Shown: in pieces, positions 38,001-48,800 of the stretch
Numbering within the stretch: the first letter of the stretch is position 1
Layout: each line of letters begins with the position of its first letter
Assembly (NCBI GenBank): GCA_022496205.1
Contig: WTXD01000003.1
Span: 930,001-994,000, forward strand
Length of the DNA stretch: 64,000 nt
Direction of reading: 5' to 3'
DNA from: Gloeopeniophorella convolvens
Taxonomy: Eukaryota > Basidiomycota > Agaricomycetes > Russulales
Translations under genes and position numbers: made by a program
The notes under the pieces: generated by a model
The model's database searches: none
Seen by the model: only the letters and a program-made list of their open reading frames with translations
What the model was told of the DNA's origin: nothing

Positions 38001-39565
38001 GCCCGAACGGCCACGCCAGCGCCAAGGCCACCGCACCTCCTTTCACCCCACATTGGACCCCGTTCACTCGTCTGAGAACCCAGCGCCGGCCGATCGCCCA
38101 GCTACGCCGGAGGGCGCTGCGAACCAGAGCAGCAGCAGCAGCACACACCGCGCAGATATGGCAGCCAAGGTGAAGATCTCAGGGCCGATGAATGGCACGC
38201 CTATCCCTGCCGGCTACAAGTTCGGGGCCAAGGAGCCTGCCGCGGAGCCCGTGCAGCAGGGCGATCGCAGAGATAAAGCCAAGTCGCGCATGTTCCCGTG
38301 GGGAGGATGGCGACAGGGAGGTGAGCTGTCCTGCGGTGTATGACTAAGCGGTCGTGGACGAGGCTAACGTACACACGTCTGATGGGAAGGCTCAGAGAAA
38401 CCGGCGGCCATCGCGCACGTCTCACGCGCGGTGTTTGGCGTAACATTGGAAGAGTCCCTGGAGGTCGCACAGATCGCAGGGCTGCCGGCAATCGTCTTCC
38501 GTTGCATCCAGTACCTGGAAGAGAAGAAGGCCGACCAAGAGGAGGGGATCTATCGCCTGAGTGGGAGCTCTGCCGTCATCAAGAACCTGAAAGATAAGTT
38601 CAACTCTGGTACGTAGTGTCCCGTGGCCACGCCTCGGAAGAAGGTTAACAGGCGTTGCGACAGAGGGGGACGTGGACCTGCTTCGCTCGGACGAATACTG
38701 GGACCCGCACGCCATAGCGGGCCTGTTGAAGAGTTTCTTCCGGGACCTGCCGGCAAGCATCCTGACGCGTGACCTCCATATGCGCTTCCTCTCCGTCATA
38801 GGTGCGCCCTGCTGCCAGGCCATATCTGCACATCTGTGCCAGTTTTCGCAGCGCGTTCTAATGATATCATCGTTCGCCCCCCGCAGACCTAGTCGATCCC
38901 CAGGAAAGGATCACCGAGCTCTCGCACCTTATCGCAATGCTCCCGCTGGAGAACTACAGCCTCCTGCGCGCACTAACGGCCCACCTTATCTTGATTGTGC
39001 AAAACGCGAACGTGAACAAGATGACGATGCGCAACGTGGGCATTGTGTTCAGCCCAACGCTCGGCATCCCCGCGGGCGTGTTCAGCCTGATGCTTGCAGA
39101 GTTCAATCGCGTGTTCAATGTCGACGATGACGCGTCCCAAGCCGATACTGCGGTCGACCAGGAGCAGCACGCAGGGAGCAGCACGGACCCCCGGTCCGAA
39201 CAGAGCGCCACCGACATCAGTCACAGAAATAGCAAGCACTACTCGGACGCGGCTGCCGACCAGCTGCTCGGGCTCTCAGGCAGGAAGCTCACAGGTGCGC
39301 ACCCGTGCACACACCCAAAACACGATTAGCGTGCTGACAGACCCGCTTCTCCCTGCCTGCTGCGTGCTTCGTGCCGCTGTTTCGTGTGGATGCAGGCCCG
39401 GACGACGACGCACAGTCTGACGACGCCGAGGAGTTCTCGGTGCACACGGAGAGCGGCGCGGACACGACGGACCAGGACACAGCCGCCGAGTCGCTCCCGA
39501 GCAGCCACGCCGCAAGCCCGCCGCCGCCACCGCCGCCGCCGCCGCAGCAGCAACAGCAACAACAC

Positions 39566-39606
<41 letters not shown>

Positions 39607-39826
39607 CACGCTCGCGCCAGCGTCCGCCGAACCCCGCACCCGCGCGTCACACGTTGCCGCGTCGCGCGGGCTCGGCATCCGCGTCGCGGACGGCGCGCGG
39701 CTCGGCCACACCGCGGGACTGCCCGTGTCGCCGCGTCCGCCGGGGCGCTCGCCGCGCGCGGCGGCGCACTCGCACGAGACGACGCCGTCGGGCTCGCCCG
39801 TCGCCGCCGCGCAGGCTCAGCGGTGA
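35074..39826 (+). CDS. PX-PH-RhoGAP protein (Bem3-like)
   Basis: A predicted GTPase-activating protein for Cdc42/Rho at sites of polar growth. ATG at 35074 (MNGNSSTPSRRPHDLPSAPP) opens a disordered region with a short coiled coil (residues about 50-115, with LWKLVEKSRGLYNDSQKNLD). A long Ser/Pro-rich linker follows. The PX domain runs from about 36.6 to 37.0 kb (HITVTSSSI..DVLSFVVMVD, KIPHLPDGKLWKDHAPSRVD). The PH domain is at about 37.05-37.45 kb (KEGYLTKRGKNFGGWKTRFF). RhoGAP runs from about 38.4 to 39.15 kb with the arginine finger EEGIYRLSGSSAVIKNLK, plus LLKSFFRDLPASIL and MRNVGIVFSPTLGIP. PX-PH-RhoGAP is the order of yeast Bem3. The tail has adjoining Pro and Gln runs. The stop is at 39826. 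Confidence 0.94.
39519..39606 (+). repeat. CCG/CAG tract coding poly-Pro then poly-Gln
   Basis: A run of mostly CCG codons (about 10 Pro) passes straight into CAG/CAA codons (about 20 Gln with one His interruption) in the last exon of the RhoGAP gene. The final dozen codons before 39600 are nearly pure CAG, so length variation between strains is likely. Confidence 0.9.
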
Positions 39827-40360
39827 GGTTCACGCCGCGTGCCGTGCACCTGAGGCTTCTGGGACGGGTCCACGGGCACACACACGGAGCTGCCGCGCCG
39901 GACCGAAGCCCAGCCTGCGCGTCCGAGCTGCTTCACGCGGGCCCGTATTCGCCCGCCTCGTTTTGTGCGTGCGTGCGTGCGTGTGTGTGTGTGTGGAGGG
40001 GGAGAGAGGAACGTCTGGTCTTTTTCTGATTCAGGGACGGAGGGTGGCCGGTGCCCCCGGGCACGCATGCGCGAGACGGCTGATTTACCACTGCATGTTT
40101 GAGTAACTGTTATTTTACCCATCTATACCCTGGCGTCTCATCCACTGCATTGTCCATTTTACCACAATATATTTACTCGCCTCCTGGCATGGACCGTGTC
40201 GAATCGAATGTAAGAGTTGTGCGCCCAAGCCGGATGAGGGCGTGGGAAGGTTACGTCGGGGTGCCTGGCACTGCGCGGCGTTGGCCTTGTCCGAGCCTGC
40301 TGCTCGACCCCGACACGACTCAGTCACGTCCGTGCTTCAGTTACACTTCTAGATCTCGCC
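39827..40360. other. Intergenic region with a GCGT/GT microsatellite
   Basis: About 530 bp between RhoGAP and SHR3. It holds the RhoGAP 3' flank and, at about 39966-39995, a run of GCGT units passing into GT units. No gene is supported. Confidence 0.6.
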
Positions 40361-41149
40361 ATGGGTTTCCGACAGGGTGCACTGCTCGCGACGGTCTGCT
40401 TCCTCTTTGGTGCGTGCATGCGCGGTCGCGTGACTCCGTTCCCCCGCTGCACTTGCTGACCCTGGGCCGACGCTGCTGTCACTCCAGGCGTGCTGCTGGC
40501 GTGCTTCACGATCGACTACCGCGTGCTGTTCGAGACGCTGACCGAGGATGTCGTCGAGGACGGCTTCCAGTACTACCGGACGTTCTACAACGCGCCGCCG
40601 GGCATCAAGGTGCGTCGGCGTTGCGCACGCGTGCGCGGGTGCGAAGAACTGACGTCTGGGGCAGGCGCTGCTGCACGGGCTCATGGGCATCGGCGTCGTG
40701 ACAATCATCGCGAAGATACACCGCTGGGACGAGAGCGCGATGTTCTTTGACGGGGGCTCGCTCGGTGCGTCCGCGCGTGCACCGTCCGCGCGCGCAGCAG
40801 GACTGACGGGGCGAGCAGTTGCGTTTATTTTTGCGATCGCGATGTACACGACGGTGACGATCCCGGCGATCCAGACGGTCGTCGCGCCGGTCGAGGGCGT
40901 CGACACGCGGCAGGACCAGGTGGAGGCGATGCGGGTGCTCTCGGCGGGGAACACGCTGATGATGGCGCTGCTCGGGGGCATCCTGGCGCTGCAGGTGCGT
41001 GTGGCGGTCGTGCATCGGGATCATCAGGGGCTGACGAGAGGGACGTGCAGGGTGGGCAGGAGTGGGCTCGGAGATTGGAGGCACGGGAGCTGGCGAAGAT
41101 TGCGGCGGAGGAAGCGAAGGTGCAGCAGGCGGCGAAGAAGGACCAGTGA
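40361..41149 (+). CDS. SHR3: Shr3-type amino acid permease chaperone (ER membrane)
   Basis: ATG at 40361 gives MGFRQGALLATVCFLFG and, after an intron, VLLACFTIDYRVLFETLTED, then VEDGFQYYRTFYNAPPGIK. These match the start of fungal Shr3. Next are ALLHGLMGIGVVTIIAKIHR, WDESAMFFDGGSL, FAIAMYTTVTIPAIQTVV, and MRVLSAGNTLMMALLGGILA. A short charged lysine-rich cytosolic tail (AAEEAKVQQAAKKDQ) ends at 41149. Four membrane spans are visible. Shr3 helps fold amino acid permeases and package them into COPII vesicles. Four introns of roughly 50-80 nt were placed by protein continuity. The length, about 195-200 aa, is normal for the family. Confidence 0.93.
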
Positions 41150-41406
41150 GCGACGTGGTGCACACGCTCAGCTGCCCTTCGATGCGATGTGGACCCTTGC
41201 AGCGGGTGATCTATGCCCCGTTAACTTGAATTTATGTAACGCCTCCCCCCGTCTGCTCGCTACCAGAGACAGAGACAGAGAGTAAAAGATGCAGTGGATA
41301 GACTGATCGACCCTGCAAAAACATCGAAGCGTTCGGTACATACACAAATGCCACCCTTGTGCTATACTGTCACGCTAGTCTGACAAGAGCTTGACTTGCA
41401 TCTGAC

Positions 41407-44317
41407 ATGGCCTCGCCCTCGCTCGACCAGCTGCTCGACTGGTGCGCTCGCAACGGCGTCCGCATCGACCCGCGTCTCCGTCTCGTCAAGGACGCCACAA
41501 CGCACGCCATCTGCGTCCGCGCTGCTCACACAGAAGATGAAGAAGACCCTGCTCATCACGGCAGTGGACCCATCGTTCCCGCGCAGTCGCGTAAGTCGCC
41601 CCCTCCTTCTCGCTCTCACACCCGGCCCTGCGTGTGCAGCGGCGGCACCCAGCGTGCCCAGGGGCGGCGCGAGCGCGCCTGGCCGCCGCGCGTCCTTCGC
41701 CTTCCACGCTTTCGTTCTGACGACGCGATCTGACCTTCTGTTGCCCATCACCATCGTACGATGCCCGCCTTCGCATCCACCATCAACTAAACTCCCCTGC
41801 ACGCCTGCGCCTTCGCCCGCTCGCACGTATGTACTGCTACTTACTCGCACCCGCACGCGCCGCGCCGGCCCAGTCGTCGTAATCCCAAAGTCCGCCGTGC
41901 TATCGCCCCGCACGTGCGCGCTCGCCGCACACATCCCGCCCGCGCCGTACGGGCACGACGCGACGCTTGCCCTCGCGCTCGCGCTCTACTCTGAGCAGTG
42001 CGTAGCCCCCCCGCGTCCGCCGCCCCTTGAGACACGTCCACGGACCGCGCGCCGCAGACTGCTCGGCGCGGCCTCGCGCTGGGCCGGGTACCTCCAGTCG
42101 CTCCCGCGCGCGCGCGCCTGGGACGGCATCGCGCTGTTCTGGGGCGCGCGTGGGCCCACCGCGGGCGGCCTGGGCCCCGCGCGCCACACCCGGCTCGAGG
42201 GAAATGAACCCGAGGACGAAACCGAAGACAGAGATGATGGTGCAGATGTGCGCGCGGACGCCGCCGAGGCGCAGCGCTGGCTCGCGGCGACGGAGGCCCA
42301 GGCGCACCTGCGCCTTCCAGGCCCCGCCCGGGCGCCCGTTCTCGTACGTGCTCAGTGCCCCCGTCTGTCCGCGGCGGTCCGCGCGCACGGCTCGCGCTCA
42401 CCCACGCGTCGTTCTGTTCCCCGTTGCCGTTCTGTTGCGCGCCCCTTATCGCTGTTGCGCGTTGCGTCATCGGCTTCTCCGGTGGCTGGCGGTCGTTGCG
42501 GGGCGCAGGACGAGATCGCCGCGTTCTTTACGGACGTCGCGACGCCACTGCTCGCGCACGTGGGGCTCGCGCCGTCCGCGTCCGCGGCGGGCTTTGAGCA
42601 TGCCTATGCGCTCGTCAGCTCGCGCGCGTTCATGGTCGACGCGTACCACGGCCTCGCAATGGTGCCGATCGCCGATGCGTAAGTCGATCCCGAGCCGTCC
42701 ATCAATAAGCAACGTCTTACATGCTGTCGGCCGCTTTCTCCGCGGGCAGCTTCAACCATGCACAGGACAACCATGTCCATTTGGAGGTGCGTCGTCGTGC
42801 GATCGGGAATGGCCGTCGGCGGATTCCTCCTGCCGCAGTCGCGCCGTGACGTCCGCGGCTTGCTGACGCGCACCTTGCTTCGGGGCGGGCATCTCTTTCT
42901 GTCGCCGCAGAGCGATTACGACGTCTGCGTGGCGTGCGGCTCGCTCGCGGAGTGTCCTCACGACGCGGAGCCCCGCGAAGACGCGCCCACGCCCTCCGCC
43001 GCCGCCGCCGCCGCCGCCGCCGACGGCGCCGCGGGAGATGCCGGAGGCACCTGCGAGATGGTGGCCAACGCGAGCGTCGCGGCCGGGGCGGAGGTATTCA
43101 ACACGTACGGCGCCACGCTGAGCAACGCGGAGCTGCTCGTGCGCTACGGCTTCCTGCTCGACGCGAACGAGCACGACGTGCTCACGTTCGCTACCGACGA
43201 GGTATGGGCCGCGGCGGGCATCGCGCACGCGCCGGCGGGCACCGTGGACCTGGACGGCTGGGCGGGCGTGCAGCTTAGCTGGGCAAGCTCCGCCCTCGTC
43301 AGCCAGGCCGAGCCGGGCGTGGCGCGCGCGGCGCTGCACATCACCGCGGACGGCGCGCTCTCGTCTCGGCTGTGGCTCGCGGCGGCGCTTGCCGCGCTGG
43401 GGCGCCAGGGCGCGCGTTTCGACGTCGGGGAGCTGCGCACGCGGGCGCTGGTGGCCCGGATGGCAAGGCTGCAACTCCAGTTGGAGCAAGGAGAGGAGGG
43501 AAGCGAGGCCGAGGAGGATCGGGCTGGCGACGCAGACGCTGGCGCTGGCACTGCTGCGGCCGGCGATCGCAACGGCGACGCGATGGAGGTGCGCACGCCG
43601 ACAGACGCTCGCGCTGGGCCTGTTCGCTCATCCCGACGTCTGGCACTCCCTGACATTATTGACACACCAAAATGGAAATACACTCGATTCTCGCGTACGA
43701 TTGACACGGCTCGACTCGACACGGCACGGCACCGCCTGCGCACCCCCGGATGCCCGGTGGTGTCATTTGTGGGTGCGACGCTTAACTTACCTGGCTGCGC
43801 AGGCGCTGGGCAGTCTTGCTCGCACGATCGGGGCATTGTGTGCACGTCGATTGGATCGCGTTTGCCGACGGGACCACGTACAAGGAGAGTTCGAGGGGTG
43901 CGAGCGCAGCCCAGGCCTGCCGGCGAGCGCCGTGGTGGGCGAGTACATTGATGTAAGTGCGCATAGACTTCTCTTCGACGGCGTGCGTGCCTATTGTGCG
44001 CCCGATGGAGAGCTGGCGACGGGGGGAAGCTGTCGCGCAGGCTGGGCGGGCGGGCGGTTGCCAGAGCAGAGAGGGCAGTTGTTCGGTTGTGGCTTCTGTG
44101 CCACGTGTGGGACAGGATGCGGCTGGCACCTTCTCGCATTGATCTCATTGTTCTCTGTGCTCATTGTATTTGGCAGAAGCTGGGCGTGAGTTGGCACAAA
44201 ACACGGTTGGCGGCGCTGTTGGCACTGGGCGAGATGTCGATCCTGGAGAGCTGTGGGGCTGGCTGGGACGAGCTGGCGGGAGCGTTGGAGGACATGTCGG
44301 CGAGGATTGGCACCTAA
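41407..44317 (+). CDS. SET-domain lysine methyltransferase (SETD6/Rubisco-LSMT-like)
   Basis: ATG at 41407 gives MASPSLDQLLDWCARNGVRI, the usual start of this group. After a poorly resolved intron block of about 300 nt come VVIPKSAVLSPRTCALA, RWAGYLQSLPRARAWDGIAL, a divergent insert and FFTDVATPLLAHVGL. The catalytic SET end is clear: AFMVDAYHGLAMVPIADAFN|HAQDNHVHLE|SDYDVCVACGSL, then GAEVFNTYGATLSNAELLVR and YGFLLDANEHDVL. The NH of FNH and the Tyr of NTYG are the usual AdoMet and active-site residues. A C-terminal substrate-binding helical part ends ALEDMSARIGT at 44317. Likely substrates are ribosomal or nuclear proteins, as for Rkm, Set10 and SETD6. Several exon borders are uncertain because of very high GC. 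Confidence 0.85.
42995..43023 (+). repeat. GCC repeat coding poly-alanine in the SET protein
   Basis: A near-perfect GCC run encodes eight or more Ala within a loop between the SET zinc-like CxxC-containing segment (CVACGS) and the NTYG block. It enlarges a surface loop without breaking the domain. Confidence 0.85.
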
Positions 44318-44920
44318 TGTTAATGGATATGTTAATGCAGGGTCTGGCCAAGGCGGACCCAAAATTAGAGGGTGGTCCCGGGTATCTGGGGTGGACCATG
44401 GACCGGAGGACCTGATATGTCAGAAGCATGGGTGGTGATGCGGCGGCGGGGAAGAGGATAGAGTTCCGCCGAGAACAAGGAGAGGGCGAATCAGCTCGGA
44501 GGAAGCATAGGCGTAGCTGGGGGCCCCGTGAGTCCTGCGCAGGCTCAGGTAGCAATGGGCGGGGTCGGCAGTGCGAGCTCCATTGTGGGCAGAAAGGAGG
44601 AGACAAAGGCACGCTTGGCCAGCCTTGGCCGTCCTCTCGCGCCAGCCGACCGCCTCCGTCGATCAGATCTGGGGGCGGGCCTTGCTCCAAATCAGGTTAG
44701 AGGGCGAGGGCGAGGCCGATCTCGATGCTGTGGGATCTCAGATTTATTGAGAGGGGCGGACCCCGGACACCAGACAGCTCATTTCACTCGCGCGTTTTCG
44801 CCCTCTTCATATAAGGAGTAACATGCCTCTCCATCCTTCTCGACGACTCAGCCTCCTCGCCCTCCTCTCCTCTCTCTACTACCCTCCGCTGCATCCTATC
44901 CTCGCCCTTCCTCGCCCACA
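44318..44920. promoter_or_regulatory. Intergenic region; TATA-like box and CT-rich tract before the Ecl1-type gene
   Basis: About 600 bp, with no gene supported. The sequence atataagg near 44811-44818 is TATA-like and is followed by a strongly pyrimidine-rich plus strand to 44920, a common fungal core-promoter arrangement. An ATG at 44823 opens a short frame overlapping the main start in another phase. It would act as an upstream ORF only if transcription begins above it. Confidence 0.45.
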
Positions 44921-45851
44921 ATGGACATGCAATGGTGCTTGACTTGCAACCGCTACCTGGTATGTCTCTCCCCGCGCTTTCACCACCATCCTCACTAACC
45001 CGCCGCTAGGAGGGCTCAGATGAACTGTACTGCTCCTCCGAATGCTACAAGCAGGACAACCCCTCCACCACGCCCTCCTCCCTCTTCGAATACCAGGATC
45101 CAGCCGCTATCTCCCAAGCTGGCCCCTCTCTCACCAGCCGTTGGCCAGGCAGCGACCACGAGGGCATCTTGGCATGGGCGCGAGACATCTCGCCCGGCCT
45201 CCCCTCTGAGGAGCGCACGCCCTCGCCCCGGCGGCGGCAGGCAGCCAAGCCCGCCCTGCTCAGCACCGGCATGTCCCCCCGGCCGCTCGCACCCGCCCTC
45301 TCCGTCGCATCCTCCCCCGTCCACGCACAGCCCTCAAACCCTATTCAGACTCCGCGCTCTTCCGAGCGTGCTCACCCCTCCCTCTACCACCAGTCGGCGG
45401 GCGACTTTAGCACGACGACGACCTCGTTCGTGACCGACTCGGTCGCGACCCCTTTCTCTGGTGAGGACGACCGTGCTGCTGCTCCGGCACAGCGCCCGCG
45501 CCCGACCCAGCAGCCCTCGTCGATTGTCGGTGCATTTGCGAGGCATGTCCGCACCCTGGTCGCGCGGCCTGCCCCCCACCCAAGCGGTCGGCGCACGATC
45601 CCGCGGTTGCGGGCGTCGATCCGACGCCGTACGCACTTGGCCGCTCGCGCGGGACGACATCCCCCCTTGCGGTAGCGGACGAAGACCTCCTTCCCTCTCG
45701 GGACGCGGACACGCGAGACGACGAGTTCTTCGCGGGGTGGATGGGCCCCCCGAAGAAGCCGACAAGCCAGCTCCCTCCGCCCACGCCGCGCGATCACCCT
45801 GCCTTCCGCACGCGGGGACGCAAGCCAACGCGAGCTTTTGTCTACTGCTGA
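44921..45851 (+). CDS. Ecl1-type zinc-binding protein (life-span regulatory factor family)
   Basis: Exon 1, 44921-44959, encodes MDMQWCLTCNRYL. Exon 2 starts at 45010 with EGSDELYCSSECYKQD, completing a CxxC...CxxxC zinc site typical of Ecl1/2/3 proteins, which extend chronological life span in fission yeast. A disordered Ser/Pro-rich region follows (ILAWARDISPGLP, FSTTTTSFVTDSVATPFSG, SIVGAFARHVRTLV). The frame of exon 2 stops at 45675. From about 45590, though, the frame ending at 45851 reads as sensible protein (VADEDLLPSRDADTRDDEFF, WMGPPKKPTSQLPPPTP, RAFVYC). A third intron is therefore likely. A 38-nt intron at 45547-45584 or an 89-nt one at 45587-45675 both restore frame. The exact C-terminus is uncertain; a short isoform ending at 45675 is the alternative. 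Confidence 0.75.
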
Positions 45852-48800
45852 GCGCTCCGTGTCTCTCCTCTTCCCCTCTATAGACGTCCGCTATCTTCCC
45901 TCTCCGTTGTGCATCGTGTTCTCCCCGCAATTGCTATGATCTCCCCCCCTCCCCGTCACTTCCCCTTCGCTCCTACCCACCCATCTCCCCTCATTCTCGG
46001 ATTCCGCAGCTATCTTGTCCCAGCATTTTGGATAACGTCTCGCGCGGAAAAAAAGCAACCCCGACTTTACGACCCCCGTTTCTCGTCTCGCATTCCAAAA
46101 ACGTTCACCGTGCGGTGAGCTGTTCGGCTTCCCCCATTCATTTGCATAACCTACCATGATCTTCCTCTCATCACTTCGGCTTCGCATCTTTCCGCACAAT
46201 CCACATCTCGCGTATATACAATGCACTGCTCCCCTCTTTTTCTTGCTCTATCCGTACTGTTAGGTAGCTTGTCGCGGCGTCGCCCGCTTCGACCGGTATA
46301 CCACTTGCACCGCCGATCCTGATTTACCCACGTCCCACGCATGTGTGTACGACTACGTTATTTGTACTAACCTATAGCGCGTGCCAGCGAACACCATATA
46401 GAGGCTTCGTGCCGTGTTATGTTCTGATCTCTCTGACCTGTGTGACAGACTGCGTGATGGGAGCGTCGTGGCGCCGTGGTGCATGGAGCAGAAGTCTGGA
46501 AGCATGTCGCGAAGTGTGTGAGGGGACCCCACTCGTTGCACCGAGCGACAGCAGGCAGCGAAGAGGGGCCACAACTATTATTATCATACGAGCTCGACGC
46601 GGACACCGCACACCACACAAAGACAGAAGACGGAACAGATTACGACTCTGCTAGCTAGCGCACGCGTTCTGCGGGGAGATGCTGCAGAGGCTCGACCGAA
46701 GCGTGAGGGCAAGGCAGGGCGTGTCAATGCGCGCGATAAGCATGGGACCCCCGCCTGCGCCTTCCCACGCCCGACACGACGGCGATTTGAAATGGAGCAC
46801 TGAATGGCGGCGCGCCAAACAGCGCCAAACATCCACGCTCGTTCCCGCGCGAGTCAGCTGCCCCCCGCCAACCGTAAAACCGTATCAGCGAGCCTCTGCC
46901 CGCCAGCGCCCCGTCCCCGCCCCCTATCAAAGTACACTCTCCCCTCGCGCGTAAGCGGACCCTGCATGACAGGACGGGACAGGACGACGGGAGAAGGCTC
47001 AGAAGAAGACGTTCTGCGTTCAGAGTTCGGTGGCGCATGATCGCCCTGCGCTGCTGCGGGACATGGACGCAGACAGCCCGCCCCCGCCCGCCCTCTGCGC
47101 GACGACGTCGACGTGCGCCGCCGCCCCTCGCACCCTGCCCCCCGCGCGCTGCGCCCTCGGCTCCCCTCTGGCGGTCTGGCGGTCTGGACCTGTCTCTCTG
47201 TCTGTCACTTGTCACGGTGCGTGCGCTCCCGCACTGGTTCCGTGGGCCGGGGCCCGCCACCGTGCGAGGCGGCTAAGAATAGGCCGCGCCCTCCGAGCGT
47301 CGCACGCGAAGCCGCCCCTCCACAGGCAGCGGGCAGCTTCTGCGGGTGCTGGTGCTGGATCCATCCGCCATCGCCGCCGCCGCCGTTACAGCATTGCGTG
47401 CGAAATGCTGCATAACGGCGGACGTAGTTCGTTATAGCGGTAACCTGGTGTCGTTCCCCCCGTTGCTATCTTCTACCACAGCCCTTGCGCCATCGAAGGG
47501 CGATAAGATTCTATTTGCGCACGGTCATATTAGTATTGGCGGTGGCGGGGAGAGGGATCTGGACGGGAAGGAAGTCCTGTCCTGGCTCCTGGGCACGGCG
47601 CCCCGGCGCGCGATGATGATGCAGTGCGTGGGTACCTCCACGCTGTATAATTGCGACACACGTCACGCCGCCGTGTGCGAGGACTTGCAGGAGTGCCAGA
47701 CCTCGCAGCTCCTGTCCTATGTCATAGACTCTAGTTGTACTCGTAGCACAGTAAAACACCCTTACTCCGAGCCCCCGAATGAATCATCATCCAGTCCGGC
47801 CGCGGCGCGTCACACCCGCAAAACCCTAATACACCTGTCCGCCGCGTTGCTTCTGCTCAAGTCTACGCCGCGTGTCGGCGGTGCGAAACCAACCTTATGT
47901 ATGTGTATGGCAGCCTGCTGCCTTGGCACACCCAGCGGCGTGCTTCTGTGGAATTTAGAGGTGCTGCTTGCGTAGTAGCATTGGCATTGACCCGGCCGAC
48001 GCCAGGAGGTGGTGTCACCTGGCATTGGGGTCCCTCCGACTCGACCAATTTTGTCTCAGTCAGGCTGTCCACGTCCCGTTCCAGCTGGACGTCCGGCCGT
48101 CCGAAGCGAAGCGACGCAGAAGCGCGGCCACATATGCATATGTGCGTGTGTGGATTGCATCATGCATCAGCTGCATCATCGTGCATCATCATCATGCGCC
48201 GAACTCACCCTCCCTACGGCGTATGCACGCACGCACGCACGCACGCACGCACGTCGCACGCACGGTCGCGGCCTGGGCACCTGGCGCCGGGCGCCGCACA
48301 CGCGCGCGCTCTATTGCCCTGGCCCATATCCGTCGTGTTCCTCGAGCATCAGTGCGACTGTAAGTATCAGTGTCACGGACGCGAGAAGCCCCAGGCTGGC
48401 ACCACTGGCACGCGCGCGCCCTCGGGAGAACCGCGCCGTCTGCCTATCCACAGCATCGTCATTATCGGCGTATCCAGATGACTTGCGCAGATACAAATAA
48501 GGCATCCCAGATCTATGCGGGTGCCAGATACGGCATCAATGACATCTAAGTTGGCTTGTGCATAGCGGGCTGGAAGCGCTAGCATTCGTGCGATGACTGG
48601 TCCAGCAGGGCCGTGGCAACTGCGACCTAATTGCCTACAATAATTGCGCTCCAAGGACCGTGCCTATCATGGTCAGTTGCGAGACCCCTGGCCAAGTCAC
48701 GCCAATCTCTGCGCATAATTAGCAAGCGCATGGATTTGAAGTTCCACGACGATGGTGGCGCCCCCGCCCGCCCTTGCTGCGTCTGAATCTGTGCTTCTGC

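Noticed and set aside
39276..39881. 201-codon minus-strand frame with poly-Ala and poly-Cys-like runs in neighbouring frames
   Set aside because: It is the antisense of the RhoGAP CCG/CAG tract; the repeats keep all frames open.
44823..44942. Short frame overlapping the Ecl1-type start codon, considered as an upstream ORF
   Set aside because: Its ATG lies within about 10 bp of the TATA-like box, so it is probably outside the transcript.
48160..48265. Tandem repeats that could suggest a CRISPR-like array
   Set aside because: They are 3- and 4-nt microsatellite units without spacers, in a eukaryotic genome.
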